From: Pseudomonas sp. GGS8
Lineage (GTDB): Bacteria > Pseudomonadota > Gammaproteobacteria > Pseudomonadales > Pseudomonadaceae
Reading direction: 5' to 3'
Length of the DNA: 64,000 nucleotides
Assembly (NCBI RefSeq): GCF_024168645.1
Contig: NZ_JALJWF010000001.1
Span: forward strand, 310,001-374,000
Both the position numbers and the translations under genes were made by a program. Below the pieces are notes generated by a model. The model made no database searches. It was not told the DNA's origin and saw nothing but the letters and a program-made list of their open reading frames with translations. Shown piece by piece: positions 1-8,242 of this stretch. Positions within the stretch are counted from its first letter, which is position 1; each line of letters opens with the position of its first letter.

Positions 1-743
1 CCGCCGCAGCTGTAGCCGGTGGAGATGTTCAGGCTGACCACATCGGGCGATAGAAATTGGGGGGCGACACCTTGGTCGAACTCGGTAAATTCCCCACCTC
101 CCAGCAAGCAGCCGTGGTAGTTGATGACTTCGCTCCAGAGCCGCTCCAACAATTGCTGATTGATCCGCTGCTGGTCAGCTTTCGGGTAGCCGGACTCGAT
201 GCTGAACATGGAGAGACCGGACGCGGGCTCTGTCCACCATTGCAGGTCGTAGCCCATGAAGGATTCTTTCTTGCCCGGTTTGAGTTTCAAGCCTTGCAGG
301 CGCAGATATTCGTAAGGATCGCTTTTCGGCAGCGCGGCGATGAAGGGCAAGGCATCTGCTGCCGGTGTCGGGAGCTTGGCCTCGGTCAATTGCATTTGCA
401 GAACTTTGCCCTTGGGGCCTTTCCATTCGCCTTGCCAGCCGTTGGCCGTTTCTTGCAGCTTCAGGATTGGCTGGGGTTTGTCGTCGCCGTAGCGGTTGTT
501 GCCTTCGGTTAGCGTTAGGGTCTCTTCTTGCAGCGAGCCGCTCAGCTCCAGGTCGCGATGGTATTTCTCATAAAAGTAGCGGCCGGTGACTTCGTCCGGC
601 TGGTTGGTGTTGAGTTCCAGCACAATCGGCATCTTGCCCAGGGTGCCGGTGAACACTCGTCTCCCGTCCTCGGCATAGGCAGTGGAACACAGCATGAGTA
701 ACAGCGTGGCGACTGGCGACAGGCGTAACAATCCTTTGAACAT
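1..743 (-). CDS. Secreted hypothetical protein, 3' end outside window
   Basis: The reading frame is open from the ATG at 743 to the window edge, giving about 247 codons with no stop, so the C-terminus is missing. The N-terminus (MFKGLLRLSPVATLLLML, then ...CSTAYA/EDG) is a clear Sec signal peptide with an AxA-type cleavage site near residue 25, so a periplasmic location is likely. The last visible residues (VVSLNISTGYSCGG) resemble the conserved stretch of DUF3298/RsiV-like domains, which usually continues GGAHP. That assignment is an inference from a short motif. The gene lies 89 bases downstream of the DUF6933 gene on the same strand. Function unknown. Confidence 0.7.
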   Translation of the reverse strand, partial: MFKGLLRLSPVATLLLMLCSTAYAEDGRRVFTGTLGKMPIVLELNTNQPDEVTGRYFYEKYHRDLELSGSLQEETLTLTEGNNRYGDDKPQPILKLQETANGWQGEWKGPKGKVLQMQLTEAKLPTPAADALPFIAALPKSDPYEYLRLQGLKLKPGKKESFMGYDLQWWTEPASGLSMFSIESGYPKADQQRINQQLLERLWSEVINYHGCLLGGGEFTEFDQGVAPQFLSPDVVSLNISTGYSCG

Positions 744-832
744 CAAAACATCCTTGAAAGAAGCGAGCGTCTACTCGCGAAATCGTGGCGCAGATTATGG
801 CGAAGCAGCGTCCAAGAATCGATATGGTCCAA

Positions 833-1522
833 TCAACCCTGATCAAGCTGATGCATCAGTTCTCGAGTTTCCCGTCTCACTTCTTTGCGCCGATCACGTG
901 CAGCCTGTATGTCTGACTCGTCGAGGCCGCAGTACTGGCGTAACCAATGGACCATCATTTCCTCATCCGGAAAGTAATAGTCCTTGTGCCCTTTACCGCC
1001 TCTCAGGGTGTAGTTCATATCACCATCGAAACGGCCAGCCGAGTATTCGTCCGAAGGCAGAGATCCCCATTCGGCGGCGCAATCCTCGAATATCCAGGCG
1101 ATTTGCTCGATGTGTTTTTGCGCACCGCGATGACCGCGCTTGTAAAACGTGTACTGGCCGCAGTTTTCCTGGAAACGCTCCATCATCGGCTCATCGTTAA
1201 CCCACTGCAGGATATCGTTCTGCCCCGCATGGCGTATCAGGCCATTGATCCATCGCTCGGCAAACCGTTGAACAAAACCTTCCACGTCAGCCTTTTTCGC
1301 GTCCGCGAAAATCATGCAATAACGGGTTTTCACATGGATGACGAACAACACGTGCTTGCGTTGAACGGTGATGGCGTGGACCAGCCACTGTTCGGCTGAG
1401 TCACCCTGTTCATCGTCCTCGATAACGGACGATGACGGTTTCTCCACGGGGGTCATTTTCTTGCCCTTGTGGACGCGGCTGAAGAAGGTGCTGGCTGCTT
1501 CGGTGCAGTTGAAGATCAACAT
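833..1522 (-). CDS. DUF6933 domain protein
   Basis: A 229-residue protein beginning MLIFNCTEAASTFF, the usual start of DUF6933 proteins. In this family a small N-terminal domain (about residues 1-165) starts with a short hydrophobic strand followed by a helix. The middle holds WLVHAITVQRKHVLFVIHVKTR and the C-terminus is strongly charged (RDRRKEVRRETRELMHQ). There is no signal peptide or membrane segment, so it is probably cytoplasmic. The start is supported by AAGGA about 8 bases upstream. It is the middle gene of three on the minus strand, with a 32-base gap to the upstream gene. The family has no known biochemical role; a nucleic-acid or toxin-related role would be speculation. Confidence 0.8.
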   Translation of the reverse strand: MLIFNCTEAASTFFSRVHKGKKMTPVEKPSSSVIEDDEQGDSAEQWLVHAITVQRKHVLFVIHVKTRYCMIFADAKKADVEGFVQRFAERWINGLIRHAGQNDILQWVNDEPMMERFQENCGQYTFYKRGHRGAQKHIEQIAWIFEDCAAEWGSLPSDEYSAGRFDGDMNYTLRGGKGHKDYYFPDEEMMVHWLRQYCGLDESDIQAARDRRKEVRRETRELMHQLDQG

Positions 1523-1554
1523 CCCTGGTCCTTTGATTAATAGGGTTATGTCGC

Positions 1555-1917
1555 TCAGTCTGGTCGCACGATCTCTTCAACCCACTCAAGCTCGTGAGGC
1601 TGACGAACAACACCGGAAATTTTCTCACGCGTTTCTTCGCTGAGGATAGATAATTCCGCGTCTGTCAACAGATCATGCATGACCATCATTCTCAAAGCCA
1701 TGAGCGCACTGGAACGGCTATAGAGGTCGAAGGTATGAACGATATCTTTGTCCCGATCACGGGTGAGACGGTAGAGCATTCTGTACCGGGCGTGAGGCGA
1801 CAGCGCACTGTGCTGGGCGATGGTTTCGGCATCGGCGAGCACACCCAGGCAGAAACGATCGAGCGCAATTTCGCGCAATCCCTTGAATTTCTTCCAGTCG
1901 CTTTCGAGGATCGACAT
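1555..1917 (-). CDS. Hypothetical 120-residue cytoplasmic protein
   Basis: I chose the ATG at 1917 (MSILESDWKKFKGLREIALD) because AGGAG sits at the right distance upstream. The frame extends further upstream to 2157, but that extension overlaps the TauE gene and has no Pseudomonas-like coding character. The protein looks all-helical, with LLTDAELSILSEETREKISG near the C-terminus, and has no signal peptide or cysteine motif. It precedes the DUF6933 gene by 32 bases on the same strand, so the two may be co-transcribed. I do not recognise the family. Confidence 0.75.
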   Translation of the reverse strand: MSILESDWKKFKGLREIALDRFCLGVLADAETIAQHSALSPHARYRMLYRLTRDRDKDIVHTFDLYSRSSALMALRMMVMHDLLTDAELSILSEETREKISGVVRQPHELEWVEEIVRPD

Positions 1918-1988
1918 GACGTTCTCCTGCGTGAAATGTTGAATAATGCAAAGGCCTATTCTTGCGAATAAGCCCACAGATTCCAACC

Positions 1989-2807
1989 TTACTTGGCGCA
2001 CATACTCAGCATCACCACCACCAGCAAACCAATATAAACCCACGCATGCACCCGATCCGGTATCCGCCCGATCCACGGCGTGGCCAGCCGAATCCCCACC
2101 AGCGACCCAACCGTCAGCACCGCAAACGCCAGCACGTCCACATAGCCGACAAACCACGGCCCCAGATCAAACTCGGCAAACCCCGCCATGGCCATGTAAG
2201 TCAGCGTCCCGGCCAGCGCAACGGGCAGACTCAGCGGGTTAGCCATGGACGTGGCTTGCGACATGCTGAGGCCACAGCGTCTTAGCAACGGCACGGTCAT
2301 GACGCTGCCGCCCACTCCAAGAAACGTGGCGATAGCGCCAATTCCCACACCGCCGCCAGACACTTCTGCCCTGCCCAATCGCCGTGGGGTTACAGCCTCA
2401 GACTGCGTAAGAAAACCGCGTCTGAACAAGCAATCCAGAATGGTCACGCCCAGGTAAACGATGAAGGCAAAACGGATCAGCTCGCCACTCGCCCACATCG
2501 CGGCCACGGCGCCGACGATTGCGCCCAAGCCGATGAACCCGCCCAACGGCCACAGGTAATGCCGAATGAGGTGACCGGCGCGGTGATGTTTTCCGGTGGC
2601 GATCAGGGCGTTGACGATCATCACGCAGGTCGAGGTGGCCACAGCAATGTGCATCGCCGATTGGCTGATGGGGGCGTCGGTGCCGTGGCCGGTCGTGAGC
2701 ATGCCGTAGAGCAAGGGCACGACGACGAATCCGCCGCCGAAGCCGAACAGCACGGCGGTGACGCCGGTCATGCAGCCGAAGAGTGCCAGCAAGAGGTAGA
2801 AGAACAT
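1989..2807 (-). CDS. TauE/SafE family membrane exporter
   Basis: A 272-residue integral membrane protein with about eight hydrophobic segments. The first covers residues 1-35 (MFFYLLLALFGCMTGVTAVL, then a FGFGGGFVVVPLL turn). The repeat structure typical of TauE/SafE is visible: a GFGGG-type loop in the first half and a matching FLGVGGSVMTVPLL loop in the second. The family exports small sulfur- or carbon-containing anions such as sulfite, sulfoacetate or organic acids; the substrate here cannot be told. It is divergent from an AraC-type regulator 76 bases away, a plausible controller. The ribosome binding site at 2807 is weak, so an internal start is possible. Confidence 0.88.
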   Translation of the reverse strand: MFFYLLLALFGCMTGVTAVLFGFGGGFVVVPLLYGMLTTGHGTDAPISQSAMHIAVATSTCVMIVNALIATGKHHRAGHLIRHYLWPLGGFIGLGAIVGAVAAMWASGELIRFAFIVYLGVTILDCLFRRGFLTQSEAVTPRRLGRAEVSGGGVGIGAIATFLGVGGSVMTVPLLRRCGLSMSQATSMANPLSLPVALAGTLTYMAMAGFAEFDLGPWFVGYVDVLAFAVLTVGSLVGIRLATPWIGRIPDRVHAWVYIGLLVVVMLSMCAK

Positions 2808-2883
2808 CGCGCATCGTCCGTGGGTTGAGAGTGGCCGACGATAGAGCGACGGGGCTTGGCCTGCTTCAGCAAGTCAGCCAATA

Positions 2884-3687
2884 ATGTTTGCGTTTACGCC
2901 AACCGTTGAGTGCCACTCGATGCGCAATGTTTCAATTGATCTGCTGGACGACACGCCACGGCCGGTGGTGGCCATCGGTACGGATTATCCCGACGGTCAT
3001 CGGTTGCCGCGCCATAGCCATCGACGGGCGCAGTTGTTGTATGGCGCCACGGGGGTGATGCAGGTGAGCACGCTCGACGGCAATTGGGTGGTGCCGCCGC
3101 AGCGGGCGGTGTGGATTCCGCCGGGGGTGGCGCATGAAGTGTTGATGCTGGGGGTGAGCACCCGCAGTGTGTATATCGAACCGGGGGCGGTGGATCTGGG
3201 CAACCGTTGCCAGGTGATCAGTGTTTCGCCATTGATGCGCCATTTGTTGATGGAGGCGGTGGAGGTTGCGCTGGAGTACGACGAGGCCGGGCGCGATGGG
3301 GCGCTGATCGACTTGTTGCTGCATGAACTGGCGCGCAGTGCTCCCCTGCCGTTGCATATTCCGCTACCTGTGGATTCGCGGCTGCTCGGGTTGTGCCAGA
3401 CGTTTCTCCGGCTGCCGAACACTCATCAATCGCCGCAACAATGGGCCGATCAGTTGCACATCAGTTTGCGCACGTTCAATCGTCTGTTCCGCCAACAGAC
3501 TGGTCTGAGTTTCAGCCAGTGGCGACAGCGGGCTTGTGTGGTGCTGGCCTTGGCACGGCTGGCGGTGGGCACGCCGGTGACGCGCATTGCCCTGGATTTT
3601 GGCTATGAAAGCCCGGCGGCATTTTCGACCATGTTCCGTCGTGTGCTCGGGCAGGCACCGTCCGTTTGGTTGGAGGGGGCGAAATGA
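2884..3687 (+). CDS. AraC family transcriptional regulator with cupin sensor domain
   Basis: The N-terminal half carries a cupin-like ligand domain (GHRLPRHSHRRAQLLYG around residue 40). The C-terminal 100 residues form the AraC double helix-turn-helix: WADQLHISLRTFNRLFRQQTG, then ITRIALDFGYESPAAFSTMF with the typical GYESPAAFS signature, ending with GQAPSVWL. The total of 267 residues is normal for this one-component class. The ATG at 2920 (MRNVSIDLLDD) is an equally good start and would shorten the protein by 12 residues; neither has a strong Shine-Dalgarno sequence. The gene is divergent from the TauE exporter and probably controls it, which is an inference from position. Confidence 0.88.
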   Translation: MFAFTPTVECHSMRNVSIDLLDDTPRPVVAIGTDYPDGHRLPRHSHRRAQLLYGATGVMQVSTLDGNWVVPPQRAVWIPPGVAHEVLMLGVSTRSVYIEPGAVDLGNRCQVISVSPLMRHLLMEAVEVALEYDEAGRDGALIDLLLHELARSAPLPLHIPLPVDSRLLGLCQTFLRLPNTHQSPQQWADQLHISLRTFNRLFRQQTGLSFSQWRQRACVVLALARLAVGTPVTRIALDFGYESPAAFSTMFRRVLGQAPSVWLEGAK

Positions 3688-3712
3688 CCACTGAAGCCAA
3701 ATCACGCGCCTG

Positions 3713-3818
3713 GTGCAGAACCTGTAGGAGCGAGGCTTGCCCGCGAAGAATGCACCGCGGTTTTCAAGTATTACGCGTCATTGTTCTTCGCGGGCAAGCC
3801 TCGCTCCAGGTTCTGCAC
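3713..3818. repeat. REP doublet (REPIN-like) with extended arms
   Basis: Two inverted copies of GGAGCGAGGCTTGCCCGCGAAGAA flank about 35 bases. The symmetry continues outward (GTGCAGAACCT at 3713-3723 matched by AGGTTCTGCAC at 3808-3818), so the transcript could form a long hairpin. It sits between the convergent araC-type and bglX genes and may end transcription from both sides. The bglX stop codon (3778-3780) lies inside it. Confidence 0.9.
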
Positions 3819-6123
3819 TAGGCGGATGATTGTCTTGATTGCCTTGTTCTGACAGCAACTCAAAACTCTGCTCCTTCACATCCTGGGAATCCAGGCCGAT
3901 TTGCACCCGGAATTCGCCCGGCTCGGCGACGTATTCCAGTTGGGCGTTGAAGAATTTCAAGTCATTTTCATCAATGCTGAAGTGGACCGCTTTCTCCTCG
4001 CCGGCCTTGAGCATGATTTTTTGAAAGCTTTTCAGTTCTTTGACCGGACGGGCGACGGAGGCAACGACATCGCGGATATACAGCTGAACCACCGTTTCGC
4101 CGTCACGCTGGCCGGTATTTTTCACCATGATGCTGGCGACGAGGTTCTCGTTCTTGTTCAGTGTGGTCGAAGACAGGGCCATGTCGGTCAGGCTGAAATC
4201 GGTATAGCTCAGCCCATAGCCGAAGGGGTAAAGCGGACCATAGGATTGATCGAAATATTGCGACGTATAGTTGCGAAGCGCACCCGGCAGGTACGGACGG
4301 CCGGTATTCAGGTGGCTGTAATAATTGGGGATCTGCCCCACGGAACGTGGAAAGGTGATGGGTAATTTACCGGACGGGTTGTAGTCACCGAACAATACAT
4401 CGGCAACGGCGTTGCCTCCCTCGGTGCCGCTGTACCAGGTTTCCAGAATCGCATCGGCCTGTTTCTGCTCCTTGCCGATCGACAACGGCCGACCGTTCAT
4501 CAATACCAGGACCAGCGGCTTGCCGGTGGCTTTCAGGGCGGTGATCAATTCACTCTGGCGCCCCGGCAGATCGAGGCTGGTTCGACTGGCCGCTTCATGG
4601 GACATGCTGCGGGGCTCGCCCACCACGGCGATGACAACATCGGCTTGCTGTGCAACCTTGACGGCTTCGTCAATCATTTCTGCTGCCGGGCGAGGGTCGT
4701 TAGCGATTTCGGACACTCCCTGGTATTCCAGGTATTTAACAACCTCCTGATCCTCCTCGAGATTGGCGCCTCGCGCATAGATCAGCGAACCTTGGTTCAT
4801 CGCGCTTTTCAGCCCGTCGTAGATCGTCACCGATTGCGCGGGCACCCCGCTTGCAGACCAACTGCCCATGATGTCGACGGCACTTTTCGCCAACGGGCCG
4901 ATGAGCGCAATCGTGCCTTCTTTTTTCAGCGGCAAGAGCCCGTTTTCATTCTTCAGCAGCACCAGTGTCTTGCGTGCCACTTCACGGGCCTGCGCCCTGT
5001 GCAGATGGTTTGCGGCGTTGTTATCAGCAGCGCTTGCACTGGCAGCGCCGAGGCGCCGGTAAGGGTCTTCGAACAGCCCCATGTCGTACTTGGCACCCAG
5101 TACTTCCCGCACCGCGTTATCAATATCGCTCTGGGGAATGGCGCCAGACTCAAGCAGCCCCGGCAACTCCGGCCCATAGGAGGAGTCGTTCATGCTCATA
5201 TCAATGCCGGCCCTGATGGCGAGCCTGGCCGCGTCGCGAGGATTCCTCGCAACACCGTGCTGAACCAGATCGGTAACCCCGTTATGGTCACTGATGACCA
5301 GTCCCTTGAAGCCCCACGCTTTACGAAGCAGGTCTTGCATCAACCATTTATTGGCCGCCGCCGGTACACCATTTATCGAGTTAAGCGCCGCCATGATGGC
5401 TCCCGCACCACCCTCGATCGCCGAACGATAAGGTGGCAGGTAGTCCTGGTACATTCGGGTCAGGCCCATGTCGACGCTGTTGTAGTCGCGTCCCCCCTCG
5501 ACAGCCCCATACAACGCAAAGTGTTTGGCGCTGGACATGATGCTGTCGGGCGCGTTCAGGCTTTGGCCCTGGTAGGCCTGGACCATCACTCTGGCAATGC
5601 GCGAAACCAGATAGGTGTCTTCACCGAAGCCTTCGGATGTGCGCCCCCAGCGAGGATCACGGGCGACATCGATCATCGGGGCAAAGGTCATATCGATACC
5701 GTCCTCACTGGCTTCTTTCGCCGCCGTTCGACCGCTCAACTCAATGGCGTCCATATCCCAACTGGAGGCCAAAGCCAGGCCGATGGGAAAAATGGTTCGA
5801 TGACCGTGTATCACGTCCCAACCAAAAAACATCGGTATTTTCAGGCGGCTCTGTTGAGCTGCGTCCTGCATGGGGCGGTTTACGTTACGGCTCACAGAAC
5901 CATACGTCCCCCCGATTCGCCCGGCAGTGATCTCTTGGCAGATTTTTTCGGGCGTCATCTTGTCATCGATAGCGATCAGCCGCAGTTGGCCGACTTTTTC
6001 ATCGAGGGTCATCTGATTGATGAGGTTGGTGACAAAGGCATCTTTGTTTGGCGATACCGTATCGGCCAGGACGGGCAGAGTTGTAAAGCTGATCAGGGCA
6101 CATAGCAGACATAGTCTTTTCAT
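3778..6123 (-). CDS. bglX: Periplasmic beta-glucosidase, glycoside hydrolase family 3
   Basis: The start at 6123 is supported by GGAAGGGAG just upstream and by the signal peptide MKRLCLLCALISFTTLPVLA; the frame continues to 6183 but without signals. At 781 residues it has the full GH3 layout: an N-terminal barrel, the nucleophile region GLVISDHNGVTDL (Asp of SDH, as in E. coli BglX), the second alpha/beta domain, and a C-terminal fibronectin-III-like domain. The enzyme hydrolyses terminal beta-glucosides in the periplasm. The normal family end is about ...VKEQSFELL. Here 24 further residues (SEQGNQDNHPPSAEPGARLA and REEQ) follow, the last part encoded by one arm of a REP doublet. The gene stands alone on its strand. 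Confidence 0.93.
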   Translation of the reverse strand: MKRLCLLCALISFTTLPVLADTVSPNKDAFVTNLINQMTLDEKVGQLRLIAIDDKMTPEKICQEITAGRIGGTYGSVSRNVNRPMQDAAQQSRLKIPMFFGWDVIHGHRTIFPIGLALASSWDMDAIELSGRTAAKEASEDGIDMTFAPMIDVARDPRWGRTSEGFGEDTYLVSRIARVMVQAYQGQSLNAPDSIMSSAKHFALYGAVEGGRDYNSVDMGLTRMYQDYLPPYRSAIEGGAGAIMAALNSINGVPAAANKWLMQDLLRKAWGFKGLVISDHNGVTDLVQHGVARNPRDAARLAIRAGIDMSMNDSSYGPELPGLLESGAIPQSDIDNAVREVLGAKYDMGLFEDPYRRLGAASASAADNNAANHLHRAQAREVARKTLVLLKNENGLLPLKKEGTIALIGPLAKSAVDIMGSWSASGVPAQSVTIYDGLKSAMNQGSLIYARGANLEEDQEVVKYLEYQGVSEIANDPRPAAEMIDEAVKVAQQADVVIAVVGEPRSMSHEAASRTSLDLPGRQSELITALKATGKPLVLVLMNGRPLSIGKEQKQADAILETWYSGTEGGNAVADVLFGDYNPSGKLPITFPRSVGQIPNYYSHLNTGRPYLPGALRNYTSQYFDQSYGPLYPFGYGLSYTDFSLTDMALSSTTLNKNENLVASIMVKNTGQRDGETVVQLYIRDVVASVARPVKELKSFQKIMLKAGEEKAVHFSIDENDLKFFNAQLEYVAEPGEFRVQIGLDSQDVKEQSFELLSEQGNQDNHPPSAEPGARLAREEQ

Positions 6124-6342
6124 GACTCCCTTCCCCGCATAACGCTGTGGCGCACTGCCTTTGAAACGCCACCTTTCCGGCATTGAAGATCAGAAGGCTG
6201 ACGTTCAATCATTGCTGCTGACAGGTATTGAAAACCCATGGAGCTTTCAGGAGACCGCCTAGAAATAGCGTAGTCGGTCCAACGCTCTTGCCTGAGCGAA
6301 AAAACAACCGATCAAAAAATGAGTTTGATCCGGGCGCAAAAC

Positions 6343-6362
6343 AACTGTACAAAAACACAGTA
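6343..6362 (+). promoter_or_regulatory. LexA (SOS) box upstream of HTH gene pair
   Basis: AACTGTACAAAAACACAGTA fits the CTG-N10-CAG rule exactly, and its flanks match the extended E. coli-type consensus TACTGT...ACAGTA. A possible promoter (TTGATC at 6324, 17 bases, TACAAA at 6347) places the box over the -10 region, the usual arrangement for SOS genes. The next gene starts 38 bases downstream. No experimental support. Confidence 0.65.
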
Positions 6363-6400
6363 CATTTTCGAATCGCCACGCTCGAGCCCCGGAGAAAACC

Positions 6401-6718
6401 ATGGCCTCTCTTGCAATGAAAATCACCCTGGAACGGATCGCCCTCTTCCAGTTCACCCCCGCCCACTGTGCCCAGGCCCGAGCGATGCTGGGTTGGAGTG
6501 TGGAAGACTTGTCCGAGGAATCCGGGGTTTCCGTTGATGCCATCCAGCGATTCGAAGCCGAGCGTGATGTGCTGGACGTCACGCGGCTGGCGTTGGCGTA
6601 TCGGTTTGAATCGCAAGGCCTGGTGTTCTTCCCGGGGTTTGCACCGGGCCGAGGGATGAATGTGAGAGGGTCGACGCCGGACCCGGTGGGGCGGGCGGAT
6701 TATGCAATGGTTGAGTGA
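6401..6718 (+). CDS. XRE-type helix-turn-helix protein, probably SOS-regulated
   Basis: A 105-residue protein with one helix-turn-helix domain in the middle: ARAMLGWSVEDLSEESGVSV followed by DAIQRFEAER, the usual Cro/CI-type arrangement. The tail reads SQGLVFFPGFAPGRGMNVRG. Short proteins with this tail (a domain that senses how far translation or phage state has gone is not evident) are common in proteobacteria as single-domain repressors. GGAGA upstream of the ATG supports the start. A LexA box overlaps the likely promoter, suggesting induction by DNA damage. The gene is followed at once by a second small HTH gene, giving a two-gene operon. Targets unknown. Confidence 0.8.
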   Translation: MASLAMKITLERIALFQFTPAHCAQARAMLGWSVEDLSEESGVSVDAIQRFEAERDVLDVTRLALAYRFESQGLVFFPGFAPGRGMNVRGSTPDPVGRADYAMVE

Positions 6719-6729
6719 GGTTTCAGCAG

Positions 6730-6924
6730 ATGCGGGCCAAAGCCGAACACGTTATGAAAATAGGCATGCTCCTCGAAACCGGTCGGCTGAGTAAGGCTGA
6801 AGCTGCCCATAGGCTCGGATTGTCTGAGGGGGAACTGAACGAAATACTCCGTGGAGAATTTTGCGATCTGACCGTGGCAAAAATCTCGGAATATACAAAC
6901 CCGTTACTGGACGAACGTAGATGA
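6730..6924 (+). CDS. Small XRE/HigA-like helix-turn-helix protein
   Basis: A 64-residue protein, MRAKAEHVMKIGMLLETGRL followed by SKAEAAHRLGLSEGELNEIL, with the Ala-Ala-x-x-Leu-Gly-Leu-Ser HTH signature of HTH_37/HigA-like antitoxins. GAGG nine bases before the ATG at 6730 supports this start. A GTG at 6715 that overlaps the stop of the previous gene (GTGA) is an alternative that adds five residues, and either way the two genes are translationally close. There is no RelE-like toxin next to it, so an antitoxin role is not shown. It may act with, or compete against, the upstream HTH protein. Confidence 0.65.
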   Translation: MRAKAEHVMKIGMLLETGRLSKAEAAHRLGLSEGELNEILRGEFCDLTVAKISEYTNPLLDERR

Positions 6925-6968
6925 AAAAACTGGGGAGCTTGCACGGCAAGCGCCCCGGCAGCACAACA

Positions 6969-8027
6969 TCAAGCGTTCTGCACTGTTGCCTGATCGCTTA
7001 CACCTTCAACCTCCAACCACCACGCGCCACCACACTGCGGATACATCACGTTGAACGCCTCGCCCATTTGCGGCGTGGTGATCGATACGTTCCGCTCCCA
7101 GGCCAACGCCAGAATACGATCGAAAGGTTCGTACCAGGCGTGCATCGACAGGTCGAAGGTGCCGTTGTGGATCGGCAGCAACCAGCGCCCTTTAAGATCG
7201 ATGTGCGCTTGCAGGGTTTGCTCGGGCTGCATGTGCACGTGCGGCCACTCGGCGTTGTAGGCGCCGGTTTCCATGAGCGTCAGGTCGAACGGGCCGTACT
7301 GCTCACCGATGTGTTTGAAGCCGTCGAAGTAGCCGCTGTCGCCACTGAAGAATATCCGCTTGTCGTCGTCGATCATCACCCATGACGCCCAAAGGGTGCT
7401 GTTACCGTCGAACAAGCCACGACCGGAAAAGTGCTGCGAAGGTGTGGCGACGAATTGGAGGCCATCGACCTCGGTGCCCTGCCACCAATCCAGTTGCCGC
7501 ACCTTGCTGGCGTCGATGCCCCACTTGATCAGGGTGTCGCCCACGCCCAGGGGCGTGAGGAAGTAGCGGGTCTTGTCCGCCAGTTTGAGCACGGCCTGAT
7601 AATCGAGGTGGTCGTAGTGATCATGGGACAGGATCACCGCTTCAATCGGCGGCAGATCTTCGAGGCTGATCGGTGGCTGGTGGAACCGCTTGGGGCCGGC
7701 CCATTGCACGGGCGAGGCGCGTTCGGCGAAGACCGGGTCGGTGATCCAGAACTTGTCCCGCAGCTTGAGCAGAAGCGTGGAATGGCCCAGGCGATAGACG
7801 CTGTGGTTGGGCGCGGCGATCAAGGCTGCCTGGGTCAGGGTTTGCACCGGAACGGGGGCCGACGGTCGGGTGTCGTGCGGTTTGTTGAAGATGAAGTTCC
7901 ACAGGATGCGCAAGGTTTTGCGAAAGCCTTCGCGCGGCACCGGCACATGGTTTCGGTACTGCCCTTGAGCCTGTCGGGACGCTTCAGGCGTTGCGGCGTT
8001 GTTCGCTGGGGAAGTTGAAGTAGCCAT
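6969..8027 (-). CDS. MBL-fold metal-dependent hydrolase, RomA/UlaG-like
   Basis: A 352-residue protein starting at the ATG at 8027, where CTGGAGTC lies just upstream; a longer frame to 8096 lacks a ribosome binding site. The metallo-beta-lactamase signature is present (AVILSHDHYDHLDY, the HxHxDH zinc ligands), with further ligands in SGDSGYFDGF and LLPIHNGTFDLSMH. The closest known types are the UlaG-like lactonases and the NAPE-phospholipase D/RomA group. RomA is known for altering outer-membrane proteins in Klebsiella/Enterobacter. The substrate cannot be told from sequence. It is divergent from a TetR repressor with a palindromic operator between them, so substrate- or stress-induced expression is likely. 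Confidence 0.85.
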   Translation of the reverse strand: MATSTSPANNAATPEASRQAQGQYRNHVPVPREGFRKTLRILWNFIFNKPHDTRPSAPVPVQTLTQAALIAAPNHSVYRLGHSTLLLKLRDKFWITDPVFAERASPVQWAGPKRFHQPPISLEDLPPIEAVILSHDHYDHLDYQAVLKLADKTRYFLTPLGVGDTLIKWGIDASKVRQLDWWQGTEVDGLQFVATPSQHFSGRGLFDGNSTLWASWVMIDDDKRIFFSGDSGYFDGFKHIGEQYGPFDLTLMETGAYNAEWPHVHMQPEQTLQAHIDLKGRWLLPIHNGTFDLSMHAWYEPFDRILALAWERNVSITTPQMGEAFNVMYPQCGGAWWLEVEGVSDQATVQNA

Positions 8028-8148
8028 GACTGAATGACTCCAGAAAAACCGCACAATTGACGATTTTCCGCTTGGGACGATAAATGGCCAAGGCACGTAC
8101 GCATCAGCCGAAGATTCTATTTCTTACTGTGCAGGATTAACTAAACAT

Positions 8149-8164
8149 TACACTGCACAGTGTA
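8149..8164. promoter_or_regulatory. Palindromic operator, TetR/MBL intergenic region
   Basis: TACACTG-CA-CAGTGTA is a perfect inverted repeat with a two-base centre, between the divergent MBL hydrolase and tetR-type genes. Related half-sites (TACTGTGCAG at 8125, AAGTGTA at 8204) lie on both sides. This is the expected architecture for autorepression and control of the hydrolase. An inference, not tested. Confidence 0.6.
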
Positions 8165-8242
8165 GTTTCTAGGTTGCATCAAAGCCGATCACAAGTAAAC
8201 TACCAAGTGTAATTCTCCACTTCTTCCTGCCGAAGCGTACTT

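Noticed and set aside
4597..6105. Long plus-strand open frame (502 codons) opposite bglX
   Set aside because: It is the mirror of a recognisable GH3 gene; long antisense frames are common in high-GC DNA and this one shows no domain, signal or ribosome binding site.
8125..8135. TACTGTGCAG considered as a second LexA box
   Set aside because: It lacks CTG-N10-CAG spacing and instead fits the half-site of the nearby TetR palindrome.
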